A stretch of DNA of 64,000 bases from Polaribacter sp. (GTDB lineage Bacteria; Bacteroidota; Bacteroidia; Flavobacteriales; Flavobacteriaceae), in NCBI RefSeq assembly GCF_024639685.1, contig NZ_JAHEHX010000021.1:186001-250000 (forward strand), given 5' to 3'. Within the stretch, counting starts at the first letter, position 1; every line of letters starts with the position of its first letter. A program made the translations under genes and the position numbers. The notes under the pieces are model-generated. The model saw only the letters and a program-made list of their open reading frames with translations, did no database searches and had not been told where the DNA came from. Positions 28,169 to 37,435 of this stretch are shown piece after piece.

Positions 28169-28198
28169 AAAAAGGCTTACCGTGAGATAAGCCTTTTT
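28169..28198 (-). terminator. trp operon attenuator terminator
   Basis: AAAAAGGCTTA pairs with TAAGCCTTTTT around an 8-base loop, ending in U residues on the minus strand 12 bases before trpE. The loop holds UCUCAC (28182-28187), which can instead pair with GUGAGA (28223-28228) just after the leader-peptide stop. That gives an antiterminator alternative. Confidence 0.88.
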
Positions 28199-28228
28199 AA
28201 TATATTTTACATACAGGTATAGTCTCAC

Positions 28229-28279
28229 TTAATCATCAAGAGAGTTCCACCACCAAGATATGTTTTGTTTGTTAATCAT
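28229..28279 (-). CDS. trpL: trp operon leader peptide
   Basis: The 16-codon ORF MINKQNISWWWNSLDD contains three consecutive Trp codons (28247-28255). It ends just before a GUGAGA segment that can pair with the terminator loop. A ribosome halted on Trp codons would leave GUGAGA free to disrupt the terminator. A ribosome reaching the stop would cover it. This is classical tryptophan attenuation. The -7 box at 28287-28294 places the transcription start almost at the ATG, so the leader mRNA is nearly leaderless. Confidence 0.88.
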   Translation of the reverse strand: MINKQNISWWWNSLDD

Positions 28280-28286
28280 TATTTTA

Positions 28287-28317
28287 CAAATGTAAAAATG
28301 GTTTTTTATTTGAGCAA
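28287..28317 (-). promoter_or_regulatory. trp operon promoter
   Basis: On the minus strand a TACATTTG -7 box (28287-28294) lies 20 bases downstream of a TTG (-33, 28315-28317), matching the Bacteroidota sigma consensus TTG-N19-21-TAnnTTTG. The -7 box lies within a palindrome TTTTACA-AA-TGTAAAA (28282-28297) that might also bind a regulator. Confidence 0.7.
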
Positions 28318-28664
28318 ATTATATGTGAAGTATTTTAAAGATTTAAGTAATTTAAAGCAGAACTTATTTTTTTAAGCAGATAGCTTACATTTGTAAACTA
28401 AAATCAATAATTATTAGCATAATTATAACTGATGTGTAAAATATTGTTTACAATTAATACATTAATTTGTTTATTTATAAACCCAAACTTATGTTGGATT
28501 TGAATTTAATGAATTAAAAGAATGCGCTATTAATTTAACTATAAATTTTTAGTGCATTTTCTTAAAATTTTTATCAGATTGATATTTAAATTTAAGATTA
28601 TTATCAAAACAATAAGTCTCAGATAAAATTAATAAAAATCAATTTTTATAGCATTCATTCTACA

Positions 28665-28672
28665 TATATTTG
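28665..28672 (+). promoter_or_regulatory. -7 promoter box for the Asn leader / gat operon
   Basis: TATATTTG fits TAnnTTTG and would start transcription around 28678-28680, about 12-14 bases before the leader-peptide ATG. No TTG is present at the -33 position, so the promoter may be weak or assisted by an activator. Confidence 0.6.
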
Positions 28673-28691
28673 CGAGTATAGTATACTAATT

Positions 28692-28739
28692 ATGAGAAAT
28701 ATTAATAACAATCTTAATTTCATTAATCCTAATCTATAA
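28692..28739 (+). CDS. Asparagine-rich leader peptide of the gatCA-gatB::aspS operon
   Basis: This 15-residue ORF reads MRNINNNLNFINPNL then TAA, with Asn at positions 3, 5, 6, 7, 9, 12 and 14. It is the first ORF after the -7 box, ends 4 bases before the first antiterminator arm and is followed by a terminator with a U-tract. It parallels trpL in size and layout. Codons 5-8 (28704-28715) also form segment 1 of the RNA switch. I infer that it senses charged tRNA-Asn by ribosome stalling. No Asn leader for tRNA-amidation genes is known to me. Confidence 0.8.
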   Translation: MRNINNNLNFINPNL

Positions 28740-28801
28740 GGAAGGAAGGTTGTTGTTTATTCAAATATTAATCTAACCTTCCTAGTTGGGAGGTTTTTTT
28801 T
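28704..28801 (+). promoter_or_regulatory. Four-segment transcription attenuator for the gat/aspS operon
   Basis: Segment 1 (28704-28715, inside the leader ORF) pairs with segment 2 (28746-28757) over 12 bp including two G.U pairs. Segment 2 shifted (AGGAAGGTT, 28743-28751) pairs perfectly over 9 bp with segment 3 (AACCTTCCT, 28775-28783). Segment 3 (28775-28782) pairs with segment 4 (GGGAGGTT, 28788-28795; one G.U, 5-base loop), followed by T to 28801: an intrinsic terminator. The 1:2 and 3:4 helices give termination and 2:3 gives read-through. The terminator lies 20 bases before the GatC-like start. Confidence 0.82.
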
Positions 28802-28821
28802 ATGTATTAAATTATAAGAAA

Positions 28822-29091
28822 ATGAGTAAAATTATGACAGTAGACATTTTGTCTAGCATTAAAGGAGCCCAGCCATCTGAAGCTGTAAATAAATTGTTTG
28901 ATGTAATTAAAAATGCAAATCTGAATAATTCAAATGCCTTTAATAAAAATCATAACAATGCTGTTTCTCTAAATGATTTAAGAGAAGATGTAGTGATAAA
29001 TAGCTCTGCTATAGAGAAAGAAATAATCATAGAGAATTTTCCAAAAGAGAAGAATGATTATTTAGTAGTTTCTAAAGTAATTGAGGAATAA
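28822..29091 (+). CDS. gatC: GatC-like subunit with divergent, Asn-rich N-terminal half
   Basis: This 89-residue protein starts at ATG 28822 (MSKIMTVDILSSIKG); a TTG 12 codons earlier lies in the terminator and is rejected. The C-terminal half, LNDLREDVVINSSAIEKEII then NFPKEKNDYLVVSKVIEE, follows the GatC pattern of LRED-V near the middle, a N-x-P segment and a VPKVLE-like end. The N-terminal half lacks the usual GatC helix motif and has 9 Asn among residues 31-46. GatC clamps GatA to GatB in tRNA-dependent amidotransferase. Position directly before gatA (3-base gap) supports the call. Confidence 0.72.
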   Translation: MSKIMTVDILSSIKGAQPSEAVNKLFDVIKNANLNNSNAFNKNHNNAVSLNDLREDVVINSSAIEKEIIIENFPKEKNDYLVVSKVIEE

Positions 29092-29094
29092 ATA

Positions 29095-30495
29095 ATGGAA
29101 TCGCAAATACACAAAATCCATCAGCAATTGATGGCCAAAGAATTTACTTGCACAAAACTGGTACAAGACAGATTAGATTTACTAAAATCTAATACTTATA
29201 ATTCTGTAAATTCTTTGTTAGATAAAATAGCCTTAGAATTGGCTACAAAAGTTGATGCTAAAATTGAAAGCGGACAGGAAATCGGACTTTTAGAAGGAAT
29301 TCCTTTCGGAATTAAAGATGTATATATGGTTCAAGGAACTTACACTACTGCAAGTTCTGATTTACTAAAAAATTACAAATCTGCTTATACAGCTACAGCA
29401 ATTCAGAAATTATTAGATGCAGGAGCAATTCCTTTAGTAAAAGAAAATTGCGATTCTTTTGGTCATGGTTCATCTTCTGAAAACACCATTTTTGGTGCTG
29501 TAAAAAATGCCATTAATTCTGATTTAGTTTCAGGAGGTTCAAGTGGTGGTTCTGCTGTAAATGTTGCCAAAGATTACACTGTTTTTTCTATTGGTGGAGA
29601 TACAGGAGGTTCAATTCGTCAGCCAGCTGGTTACAATAAAGTATTCGGATTAAAACCAACTTATGGTAAAATTTCTCGTTTTGGGTTGATGGCTTACGCA
29701 TCTTCTACAGATTGTGTTGGGCCAATTGCAAAATCGATAGAAGATATTAGAATTGTTTTAAATGTAATGAGTGGTAAAGACATAAAAGATCTAACTACTT
29801 ATCAATCAGAAAAAATATCCGAAGAAAGTATTTTAAATATTGATGAAATAAAAACCATTGGTTATTTTAAAAACTTTATAGAAAGTGATGCTATTGATGC
29901 CCAAGTTAAAGCTGATTTTTTAGCATCCATAGAAAAAATAAAAGGAAAAGGAATTGAAGTAAAAGAATTAGACTTTTTTGAATCTGATACTTTAGTTTCT
30001 ACATACTACACTTTAGCAATGGCTGAAACTGCTTCTAATTTATCGAGATTAGATGGTACAAATTACGGAGCAAGAATTGAAGGTGATAATTTAAAGAATA
30101 CCTATTCTATAACTCGTTCAGAAAATTTTTCTGATGAATCTAAAAGAAGAATTGTGGGTGGTAATCAAGTTTTATCTCAAGGTTTTTCTGATGAAATTTA
30201 CTTAAAAGGCTTAAACTTAAGAGATCAGATTTCTAATAATTTCGAAAAAGATTTTAAGGAAGTTGATATTATTTTATCGCCAGTTACACCAAATACACCT
30301 CCAAAAATTGGAGAAAGCCTAAACAATCCTTTAGCAATGTATTTATCTGATGCTTATACAGTTGGATTTAGTTTAGGTAAATTACCAACATTAACAATAC
30401 CAAAAGGAACTGGAACAGGTTTGCAAATTTCTGCAGCAAAAAATAATGATGCTTTGGTTTTACAATTCGCTAATTTCTTAAATGATTTGATATAA
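29095..30495 (+). CDS. gatA: Aspartyl/glutamyl-tRNA amidotransferase subunit A
   Basis: The 466-residue amidase-signature enzyme has the catalytic Lys in FGIKDVYMVQGTYT, the cis-Ser in SGGSSGGSAVNVA and the nucleophile Ser in GGDTGGSIRQPAGY, followed by FGLKPTYGKISRFGL. GatA frees ammonia from glutamine (or asparagine) and passes it to GatB. It shares one base (TAATG) with the gatB::aspS fusion and follows the GatC-like gene by 3 bases, completing the GatCAB set. Confidence 0.94.
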   Translation: MESQIHKIHQQLMAKEFTCTKLVQDRLDLLKSNTYNSVNSLLDKIALELATKVDAKIESGQEIGLLEGIPFGIKDVYMVQGTYTTASSDLLKNYKSAYTATAIQKLLDAGAIPLVKENCDSFGHGSSSENTIFGAVKNAINSDLVSGGSSGGSAVNVAKDYTVFSIGGDTGGSIRQPAGYNKVFGLKPTYGKISRFGLMAYASSTDCVGPIAKSIEDIRIVLNVMSGKDIKDLTTYQSEKISEESILNIDEIKTIGYFKNFIESDAIDAQVKADFLASIEKIKGKGIEVKELDFFESDTLVSTYYTLAMAETASNLSRLDGTNYGARIEGDNLKNTYSITRSENFSDESKRRIVGGNQVLSQGFSDEIYLKGLNLRDQISNNFEKDFKEVDIILSPVTPNTPPKIGESLNNPLAMYLSDAYTVGFSLGKLPTLTIPKGTGTGLQISAAKNNDALVLQFANFLNDLI

Positions 30496-33400
30496 TGGAG
30501 CTAGAGAAATTAAATGATTTATTAAAAAAACACGATTTAGAACTTGTAATTGGTTTAGAAACGCACGTTCGTTTAAACACAAAAACCAAGTTATTTTGTT
30601 CTTGTGCAAATACAGAATCTACACATCCTAATACCAATATATGTTCAGTTTGTACTGGTCAAATGGGAGTTTTACCATCAATAAATGCAGCAGCAATTAC
30701 CAAAGCCATTTACTTCGGTAAATCAGTTCGTTCAACCTTTTCAAACGAGATTATCTCGTGGGATCGTAAACATTATGAATATCCAGATAATCCTAAAAAT
30801 ATACAGATTACACAGTTTCATAATCCTGTAATTCCTGATGGACAAGTTTCTTGTTTCAGAAATGATGGATCTCAATTTACAGTGAACTTAACGCAAGTTC
30901 ATATTGAGGAAGATGCAGCAAAATTAATGCACGAAAAGAAAGTTTCTTTAGTAGATTTTAACAAAGCTGGTGTACCTTTAATTGAGATTGTAACTGAACC
31001 TTGTATCAGACATATAGAGGATGCTTCAACTTATGCTCAATACATCCAAAGGATTGTTCAGAATTTAAAAATATCCGAAGCAAATTTGGAGAAAGGTGAA
31101 TTTAAATCTGATGTTTCTGTATCACTTAGAAAAAAACATAGTTACAATTTAAATCCACGCACAGAAATCAAAAACTTGAACTCTTTTAAGTTTATGATTG
31201 AGGCTTTAAAAGAAGAAGTTGAAAAGCAATTAAACTATTACATAGAACATAAAGAATTTAGACCAGACCAAACTACAGTATTGTTTGATGCAGATTTAAA
31301 GCAAACCAAAACAATGCGTAAAAAGGAGTTTGAAGCAGATTACAGATTTATTTCTGAACCAGATTTGCCTTTTGTAAATATTAAAAATGTTGTAGAAAGT
31401 ATAGATGTTGATATTAGTTCTTTGCCTTTTGCAGTTGAATCTATTTTGATAAAAGGTGGTGTTTTACCACAAGATGCTAAGTTTTTTACTGCGGATTCTT
31501 TGCGTTCTGAAACCTTTATTGCTATAAACAATGTAATTAAAGATTCGTCTTTTGTTGCTAAAACTTTAGTAAATAATATTGGTGCAGATGAGTACGCAAA
31601 TATTCATAATGTACATCAGCTAATTGAAATTTTCCAATTATTTAAAGCAGATAAAATTACGTCTGTTTTAGTTCAAAACGGAATTACAAGATATTTAAAA
31701 GACAGAACTTTCGATTACAATAAGTACTTTGAAGAAAATACAATTTCTGAAGATAAAATTAAAGGTGCTGTTCAACAACTAATTAATGAAAACGAAGCGA
31801 TTGCCAACGACATTAAAAATGGAAATCAAGGTAAAGCCGGAATTTTAGTTGGTAAAGTCATCAAAATTATTGGTAAAGGAGCTTCAGGAAAAGTGATTCG
31901 TGAAGAGATTCTTAACGCTGTTAGCGGAAATTCAGCCCTTAGCAATTCGCCTTTAGCTATTAGCGAAAAACCAAGGGCTAAAAACCAACAGCCTACTGCT
32001 AAAAAAGATGATGAGCTGCAACAAACTCCAATTATAATAAAAGAAAATTACAGAACCCATAAAATATCAGAATTATCTGATGAATCAATTTATAAAGAAG
32101 TAACATTATCTGGTTGGGTTGCTAGTGTTAGAGATCATGGAGAATTAATTTTTATCGATTTACGTGATTCTTGTTATCAAGTTTTTCAGGTTCGTTTAAG
32201 TAGAGAAACTTTCCCAAATTTAGATGAATTGGTAAAATTAAAACCAGAAACTGTAATTATGGTTACTGGTGTTGTTGTTCAAAGAAGAGAAGATGATTAT
32301 AATGCAGGTATAAGAACTGGTAAAATAGAACTTGAAACATCTGCATTAGAAATTTTAAACTTATCTAAAACTTTGCCTTTTGAAATTAAAAGAGCAATGA
32401 AAACCAATGAAAACGTTCGTTTTCAATACAAGTTTTTAGATCATAGAAATGATGAAGTTCGCAAGGCAATTGTAAACAGACATAAAGTAATTAAATTACT
32501 TCGTGATATTTTAGATGATGAAGAATTCCTAGAAATAGAAACCCCGATTTTAACTGCTGGTACAGATGAAGGTGCAAGAGAATTTATTGTACCAACAAGA
32601 AAACAAGCTGGTTCTTTTTATACATTACCACAAGCACCTCAACAATTTAAGCAAATGTTGATGGTTGGGGGATTTGAGAAATACTTTCAAATTGCACGTT
32701 GTTTTAGAGATGAAGATTCTAGAGGTGATAGACAACCAGAATTTACACAACTAGATATAGAAATGGCATACGCAAGTATGCAGCAAATTATAGATTTAAA
32801 CACGAGAATGTTTAATGAAATAGTGAAAAAAATCTATGGTAAAAAATGGATTTTACGTCCGTTTGAAGTAATTACTTACAAAGAAGCTATGTATAAATAT
32901 GGCTGTGATAGACCAGATTTACGTTATGGTTTAGAAATGCAAGACATTACAGAAATTGTAAAAGACACCTCTTTTCAGGTGTTTAGCAAGCCTATTGATG
33001 AAGGCGGAATTGTAAAATGTATTAAAGTTTCTGCGGAAGAACAAGGAAACAAACGTATGTCTAAAGGTCAAATAGAAAACCTGACTGCAATTGCGCAACA
33101 AAATGGTTTAGGTGGTCTCGCTTATATTATTGTAAATGAAAACGATTTACAATCTCCAATTATTAAGTTTTTGGGAGAAGAAATTGCTGCAAATATCATA
33201 AAAGTTACAGATACTAAAATAGGTGATATTGTCTTTTTCTCTGCTGCTGATTACGCAACTGCAAACAAAGCTTTAGATGCTGTACGTCAAGAAATGGGTC
33301 GAATTTTAAAGTTGATAAATCCGAAGGAATTAAGACCTGCTTGGGTTGTAGATTTCCCAATGTTCGAAAAAACGGATGAAGGCAGATGGACGTTCACACA

Positions 33401-33827
33401 CAATCCATTTTCAATGCCAGCTGTTTATGATTTAGAGAAACATATGAATGGTGAAGGTGAAGAAATTGGAACAATCATAGCCCAACAATATGACTTAATT
33501 TTAAACGGTTATGAAATTGGTGGTGGTTCTGTGCGTGCACACAAAGCAGAAATTTTAGAAGCAACCTACAAAAATATGGGTTACAATAAAGAGGAAATGC
33601 TAAAAAGTGTTGGCACCATGTATAAAGCGTTTCAATATGGAGCACCTCCTCATGGAGGAATTGCTTGGGGAGTAGATAGGTTAATGATGATTTTAGAGAA
33701 AAAAACTTCAATTAGAGAAGTTATGGCTTTTCCTAAAACAGGAACATCTGAAGACTTATTATTTAATGCGCCTTCAATTTTATCAGATAAAAAAGTAGAA
33801 GAAATGAATGTGAAGATCATAAAATAA
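30495..33827 (+). CDS. gatB-aspS: GatB :: aspartyl-tRNA synthetase fusion protein
   Basis: The 1110-residue protein joins two enzymes. Residues 1-475 are GatB: IGLETHVRLNTKTKLFCSC, the second Cys pair CSVCTGQMGVLPS, NFNKAGVPLIEIV-type core and a YqeY-like tail ending GKVIREEILNAV. A low-complexity linker (about 477-515) follows. Residues about 520-1110 are a bacterial AspRS: GWVASVRDHGELIFIDLRD, motif 2 FRDEDSRGDRQPEFTQLD, GAD-like insert and motif 3 GGIAWGVDRLMM. His548 in RDHG matches the His found in non-discriminating AspRS of Pseudomonas type. The protein would charge Asp on tRNA-Asn and amidate it in one complex. Last gene of the operon. Confidence 0.93.
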   Translation: MELEKLNDLLKKHDLELVIGLETHVRLNTKTKLFCSCANTESTHPNTNICSVCTGQMGVLPSINAAAITKAIYFGKSVRSTFSNEIISWDRKHYEYPDNPKNIQITQFHNPVIPDGQVSCFRNDGSQFTVNLTQVHIEEDAAKLMHEKKVSLVDFNKAGVPLIEIVTEPCIRHIEDASTYAQYIQRIVQNLKISEANLEKGEFKSDVSVSLRKKHSYNLNPRTEIKNLNSFKFMIEALKEEVEKQLNYYIEHKEFRPDQTTVLFDADLKQTKTMRKKEFEADYRFISEPDLPFVNIKNVVESIDVDISSLPFAVESILIKGGVLPQDAKFFTADSLRSETFIAINNVIKDSSFVAKTLVNNIGADEYANIHNVHQLIEIFQLFKADKITSVLVQNGITRYLKDRTFDYNKYFEENTISEDKIKGAVQQLINENEAIANDIKNGNQGKAGILVGKVIKIIGKGASGKVIREEILNAVSGNSALSNSPLAISEKPRAKNQQPTAKKDDELQQTPIIIKENYRTHKISELSDESIYKEVTLSGWVASVRDHGELIFIDLRDSCYQVFQVRLSRETFPNLDELVKLKPETVIMVTGVVVQRREDDYNAGIRTGKIELETSALEILNLSKTLPFEIKRAMKTNENVRFQYKFLDHRNDEVRKAIVNRHKVIKLLRDILDDEEFLEIETPILTAGTDEGAREFIVPTRKQAGSFYTLPQAPQQFKQMLMVGGFEKYFQIARCFRDEDSRGDRQPEFTQLDIEMAYASMQQIIDLNTRMFNEIVKKIYGKKWILRPFEVITYKEAMYKYGCDRPDLRYGLEMQDITEIVKDTSFQVFSKPIDEGGIVKCIKVSAEEQGNKRMSKGQIENLTAIAQQNGLGGLAYIIVNENDLQSPIIKFLGEEIAANIIKVTDTKIGDIVFFSAADYATANKALDAVRQEMGRILKLINPKELRPAWVVDFPMFEKTDEGRWTFTHNPFSMPAVYDLEKHMNGEGEEIGTIIAQQYDLILNGYEIGGGSVRAHKAEILEATYKNMGYNKEEMLKSVGTMYKAFQYGAPPHGGIAWGVDRLMMILEKKTSIREVMAFPKTGTSEDLLFNAPSILSDKKVEEMNVKIIK
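31934..31979. repeat. Palindromic insert coding for the GatB-AspRS linker
   Basis: AGCCCTT (31934-31940) and AAGGGCT (31973-31979) are inverted arms around a segment with TTCGC...GCGAA and several TTAGC/GCTAA units. The element is read through in frame and encodes most of the low-complexity linker between the two enzymes, so it looks like a palindromic repeat captured at the fusion joint. Confidence 0.5.
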
Positions 33828-33925
33828 AATCAACACTCAAAACCTTAAACAAATTAATTAATCAAAACCTTGCATTTACGAAGTTTTTAATTTTTTTTAA
33901 AAAATAATCACAAAACAAAAAACAC

Positions 33926-33948
33926 AAAACCACACGAAATGTGGTTTT
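33926..33948 (+). terminator. Probable terminator of the gat/aspS operon
   Basis: AAAACCACA pairs with TGTGGTTTT around CGAAA, about 100 bases after the fusion gene's stop. The T-run after the stem is short, so termination may be partial. Confidence 0.5.
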
Positions 33949-34041
33949 AAGACGATTTAAGACATTTTTAGATTTTTCAACAAATGTTAATAATTTGAAT
34001 GCAAGATTGCTTAAAAAGCTTAAAAATAAGTTTAAAAATTG

Positions 34042-34077
34042 TAAATTTGAATTTAAAGCATTGTCTATATAGACAAT
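34042..34077 (+). promoter_or_regulatory. gyrB promoter with operator-like palindrome
   Basis: TAAATTTG (34042-34049) is a good -7 box. The predicted start near 34056 is followed at once by a perfect 18-base palindrome, ATTGTCTATATAGACAAT (34060-34077), which ends 35 bases before the gyrB ATG. Its position suits an operator or an mRNA hairpin controlling gyrB. Confidence 0.55.
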
Positions 34078-34100
34078 AATTATCAACCTAGAAATAATAA

Positions 34101-36050
<1,950 letters not shown>

Positions 36051-36073
36051 ACACGTCGATTTCTAAACTACCT

Positions 36074-36103
36074 AAACACACCTCAAGATTTTGAAGTGTG
36101 TTT
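36074..36103 (+). terminator. gyrB terminator
   Basis: AAACACAC...TCAA pairs with TTGA...GTGTGTTT (one internal mismatch, 4-base loop), beginning 24 bases after the gyrB stop. T-rich sequence follows. Confidence 0.7.
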
Positions 36104-36263
36104 ATTTGTTTTGATTACATTTTTTTTCATATCAAAATAGTAAAAAATAATATAAAAAAATACTGTGTAATTTTTTAATTTTTCAAAAAAAAAACGAAAG
36201 ATAACACCATCAAAATTTGTAATTTTAAGGACGAAAAATCATTGATAATAAAATTAAATAAAA

Positions 36264-37304
36264 ATGAAAAAATGTATTTTAATTTTTGTTGTGGTGTTAA
36301 CATTCTCATTTCAAACAAAAGCACAGAGTGGTTTCGAAAATATTTTACTTGCTGATGTAAATGATTCTCAAAAGCTGATGCAAGCCTATTTTGCACCTGG
36401 AATGGATGGATTTATTAATGCAATGAATGGTGGCTGGTATCACACAGCTAAAGTGCATAAGAAATTTGGTTTCGATATTTCAATCGGAGCTAGTGGATCA
36501 CAAATTCCATCAGAAAAAGATCTTATTAATATTGCTGCTTTAGAGCTTTCAAGCAGTTTAACTTCAAGTTCATCTACAACACCTTCTTTTTCTGGTTCAG
36601 ATGGTGGAGCTAATTTCCAAGTAAACACAACTGTGCAAGGACAAAATGTTACAGCAGATTTCACAGCTCCTGGAGGTGTTAATTTACCCGCAAACTTAGT
36701 ACCTGCTCCAGCTGTGCAAATTGGTTTAGGACTTCCTTGGAAACTTGAAGCAATAGTTAGATTTGTACCAGATATCAATTTTGGAGACGATCAAGATGAA
36801 AGTTCTTTAAATATGTTTGGTGTTGGTCTTAAAAAAGAGATTACAGATTGGTTTGGTCCTTTAAATAAAACTCCTCTGCACGTTTCACTTTTGGCAGCAT
36901 ACACAACTATGACAGTTAGCTATGGAATAGCAGATATAACTTCAGGATCTATAAGAACACAAAATGCTTTGGCTGAATTTGATTTAAATGCATTTACTGT
37001 ACAAGCAATTGCATCTTTAAACTTCCCTTTTATTAATGTGTATGGTGGTTTAGGCTTTAATTCTGGCTCATCTTCATTTAATATGTCTGGGCAATATACA
37101 GGTGTTTTTGAAACTGGTTTTCCTGCACCAATTGATACAGTTACTAAAACATTAGCAATCCCTTCTAACTTAGATTTCAATTCTAATGGAATGGCAGCAA
37201 CTATTGGTGCTCGATTAAGCTTAGGTTTTTTCAAAATCTATGGAAGTTATGCTCTACAGGAATATAATACCGCCAATTTAGGTATAGCATTTAGCATAAG
37301 GTAG
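36264..37304 (+). CDS. DUF6588-like outer-membrane protein
   Basis: The 346-residue protein has a signal peptide (LIFVVVLTFSFQTKAQ), then QAYFAPGMDGFINAMNGGWY and many Gly/aromatic strand-like segments such as VQIGLGLPWKLEAIVRFVPD and FINVYGGLGFNSGSSSFNMS. The C-terminal strand ends in LGIAFSIR. This resembles a family of Bacteroidota outer-membrane beta-barrels known to me as DUF6588. Function is unknown. It stands alone between two terminators. Confidence 0.7.
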   Translation: MKKCILIFVVVLTFSFQTKAQSGFENILLADVNDSQKLMQAYFAPGMDGFINAMNGGWYHTAKVHKKFGFDISIGASGSQIPSEKDLINIAALELSSSLTSSSSTTPSFSGSDGGANFQVNTTVQGQNVTADFTAPGGVNLPANLVPAPAVQIGLGLPWKLEAIVRFVPDINFGDDQDESSLNMFGVGLKKEITDWFGPLNKTPLHVSLLAAYTTMTVSYGIADITSGSIRTQNALAEFDLNAFTVQAIASLNFPFINVYGGLGFNSGSSSFNMSGQYTGVFETGFPAPIDTVTKTLAIPSNLDFNSNGMAATIGARLSLGFFKIYGSYALQEYNTANLGIAFSIR

Positions 37305-37322
37305 TTTGTTACAAAATACAAC

Positions 37323-37356
37323 AAAAAAAGACAACTCGTTGAGTTGTCTTTTTTTT
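37323..37356. terminator. Bidirectional terminator before mdh
   Basis: GACAACTC (37330-37337) pairs with GAGTTGTC (37341-37348) around GTT, flanked by an A-tract and a T-tract. Confidence 0.9.
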
Positions 37357-37391
37357 ATGATATATATCACATTCAAATATTTTTTATGTTG

Positions 37392-37399
37392 TATTTTTG
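37392..37399 (+). promoter_or_regulatory. -7 box of mdh
   Basis: TATTTTTG fits TAnnTTTG, 36 bases before the mdh ATG. The -33 element is not clear. Confidence 0.5.
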
Positions 37400-37435
37400 C
37401 ATAGGCATATATTAATATAATTAAAATAAATAAAA

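Larger units (their letters stand above)
28280..28691. other. Divergent regulatory region between the two leader-peptide operons
   Basis: These 412 bases contain the trp promoter at the left end and the Asn-leader promoter at the right end. The middle is very AT-rich with no convincing ORF or RNA gene. A second TTACA-TT-TGTAA palindrome at 28385-28396 echoes the one over the trp -7 box, about 100 bases away. No further structure is evident. Confidence 0.6.

Noticed and set aside
28157..28228. 24-residue N-terminal extension of TrpE
   Set aside because: It would be translated through the attenuator terminator and is absent from the usual TrpE start; the Met at 28156 matches.
28786..28821. Longer GatC-like protein starting at TTG 28786
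   Set aside because: The added 12 codons lie in the terminator hairpin and U-tract; ATG 28822 fits better.
33862..34086. Minus-strand 74-codon ORF between the gat/aspS operon and gyrB
   Set aside because: It crosses the gat terminator and the gyrB promoter, is rich in Phe/Leu/Asn as expected from AT-rich non-coding DNA, and shows no domain.
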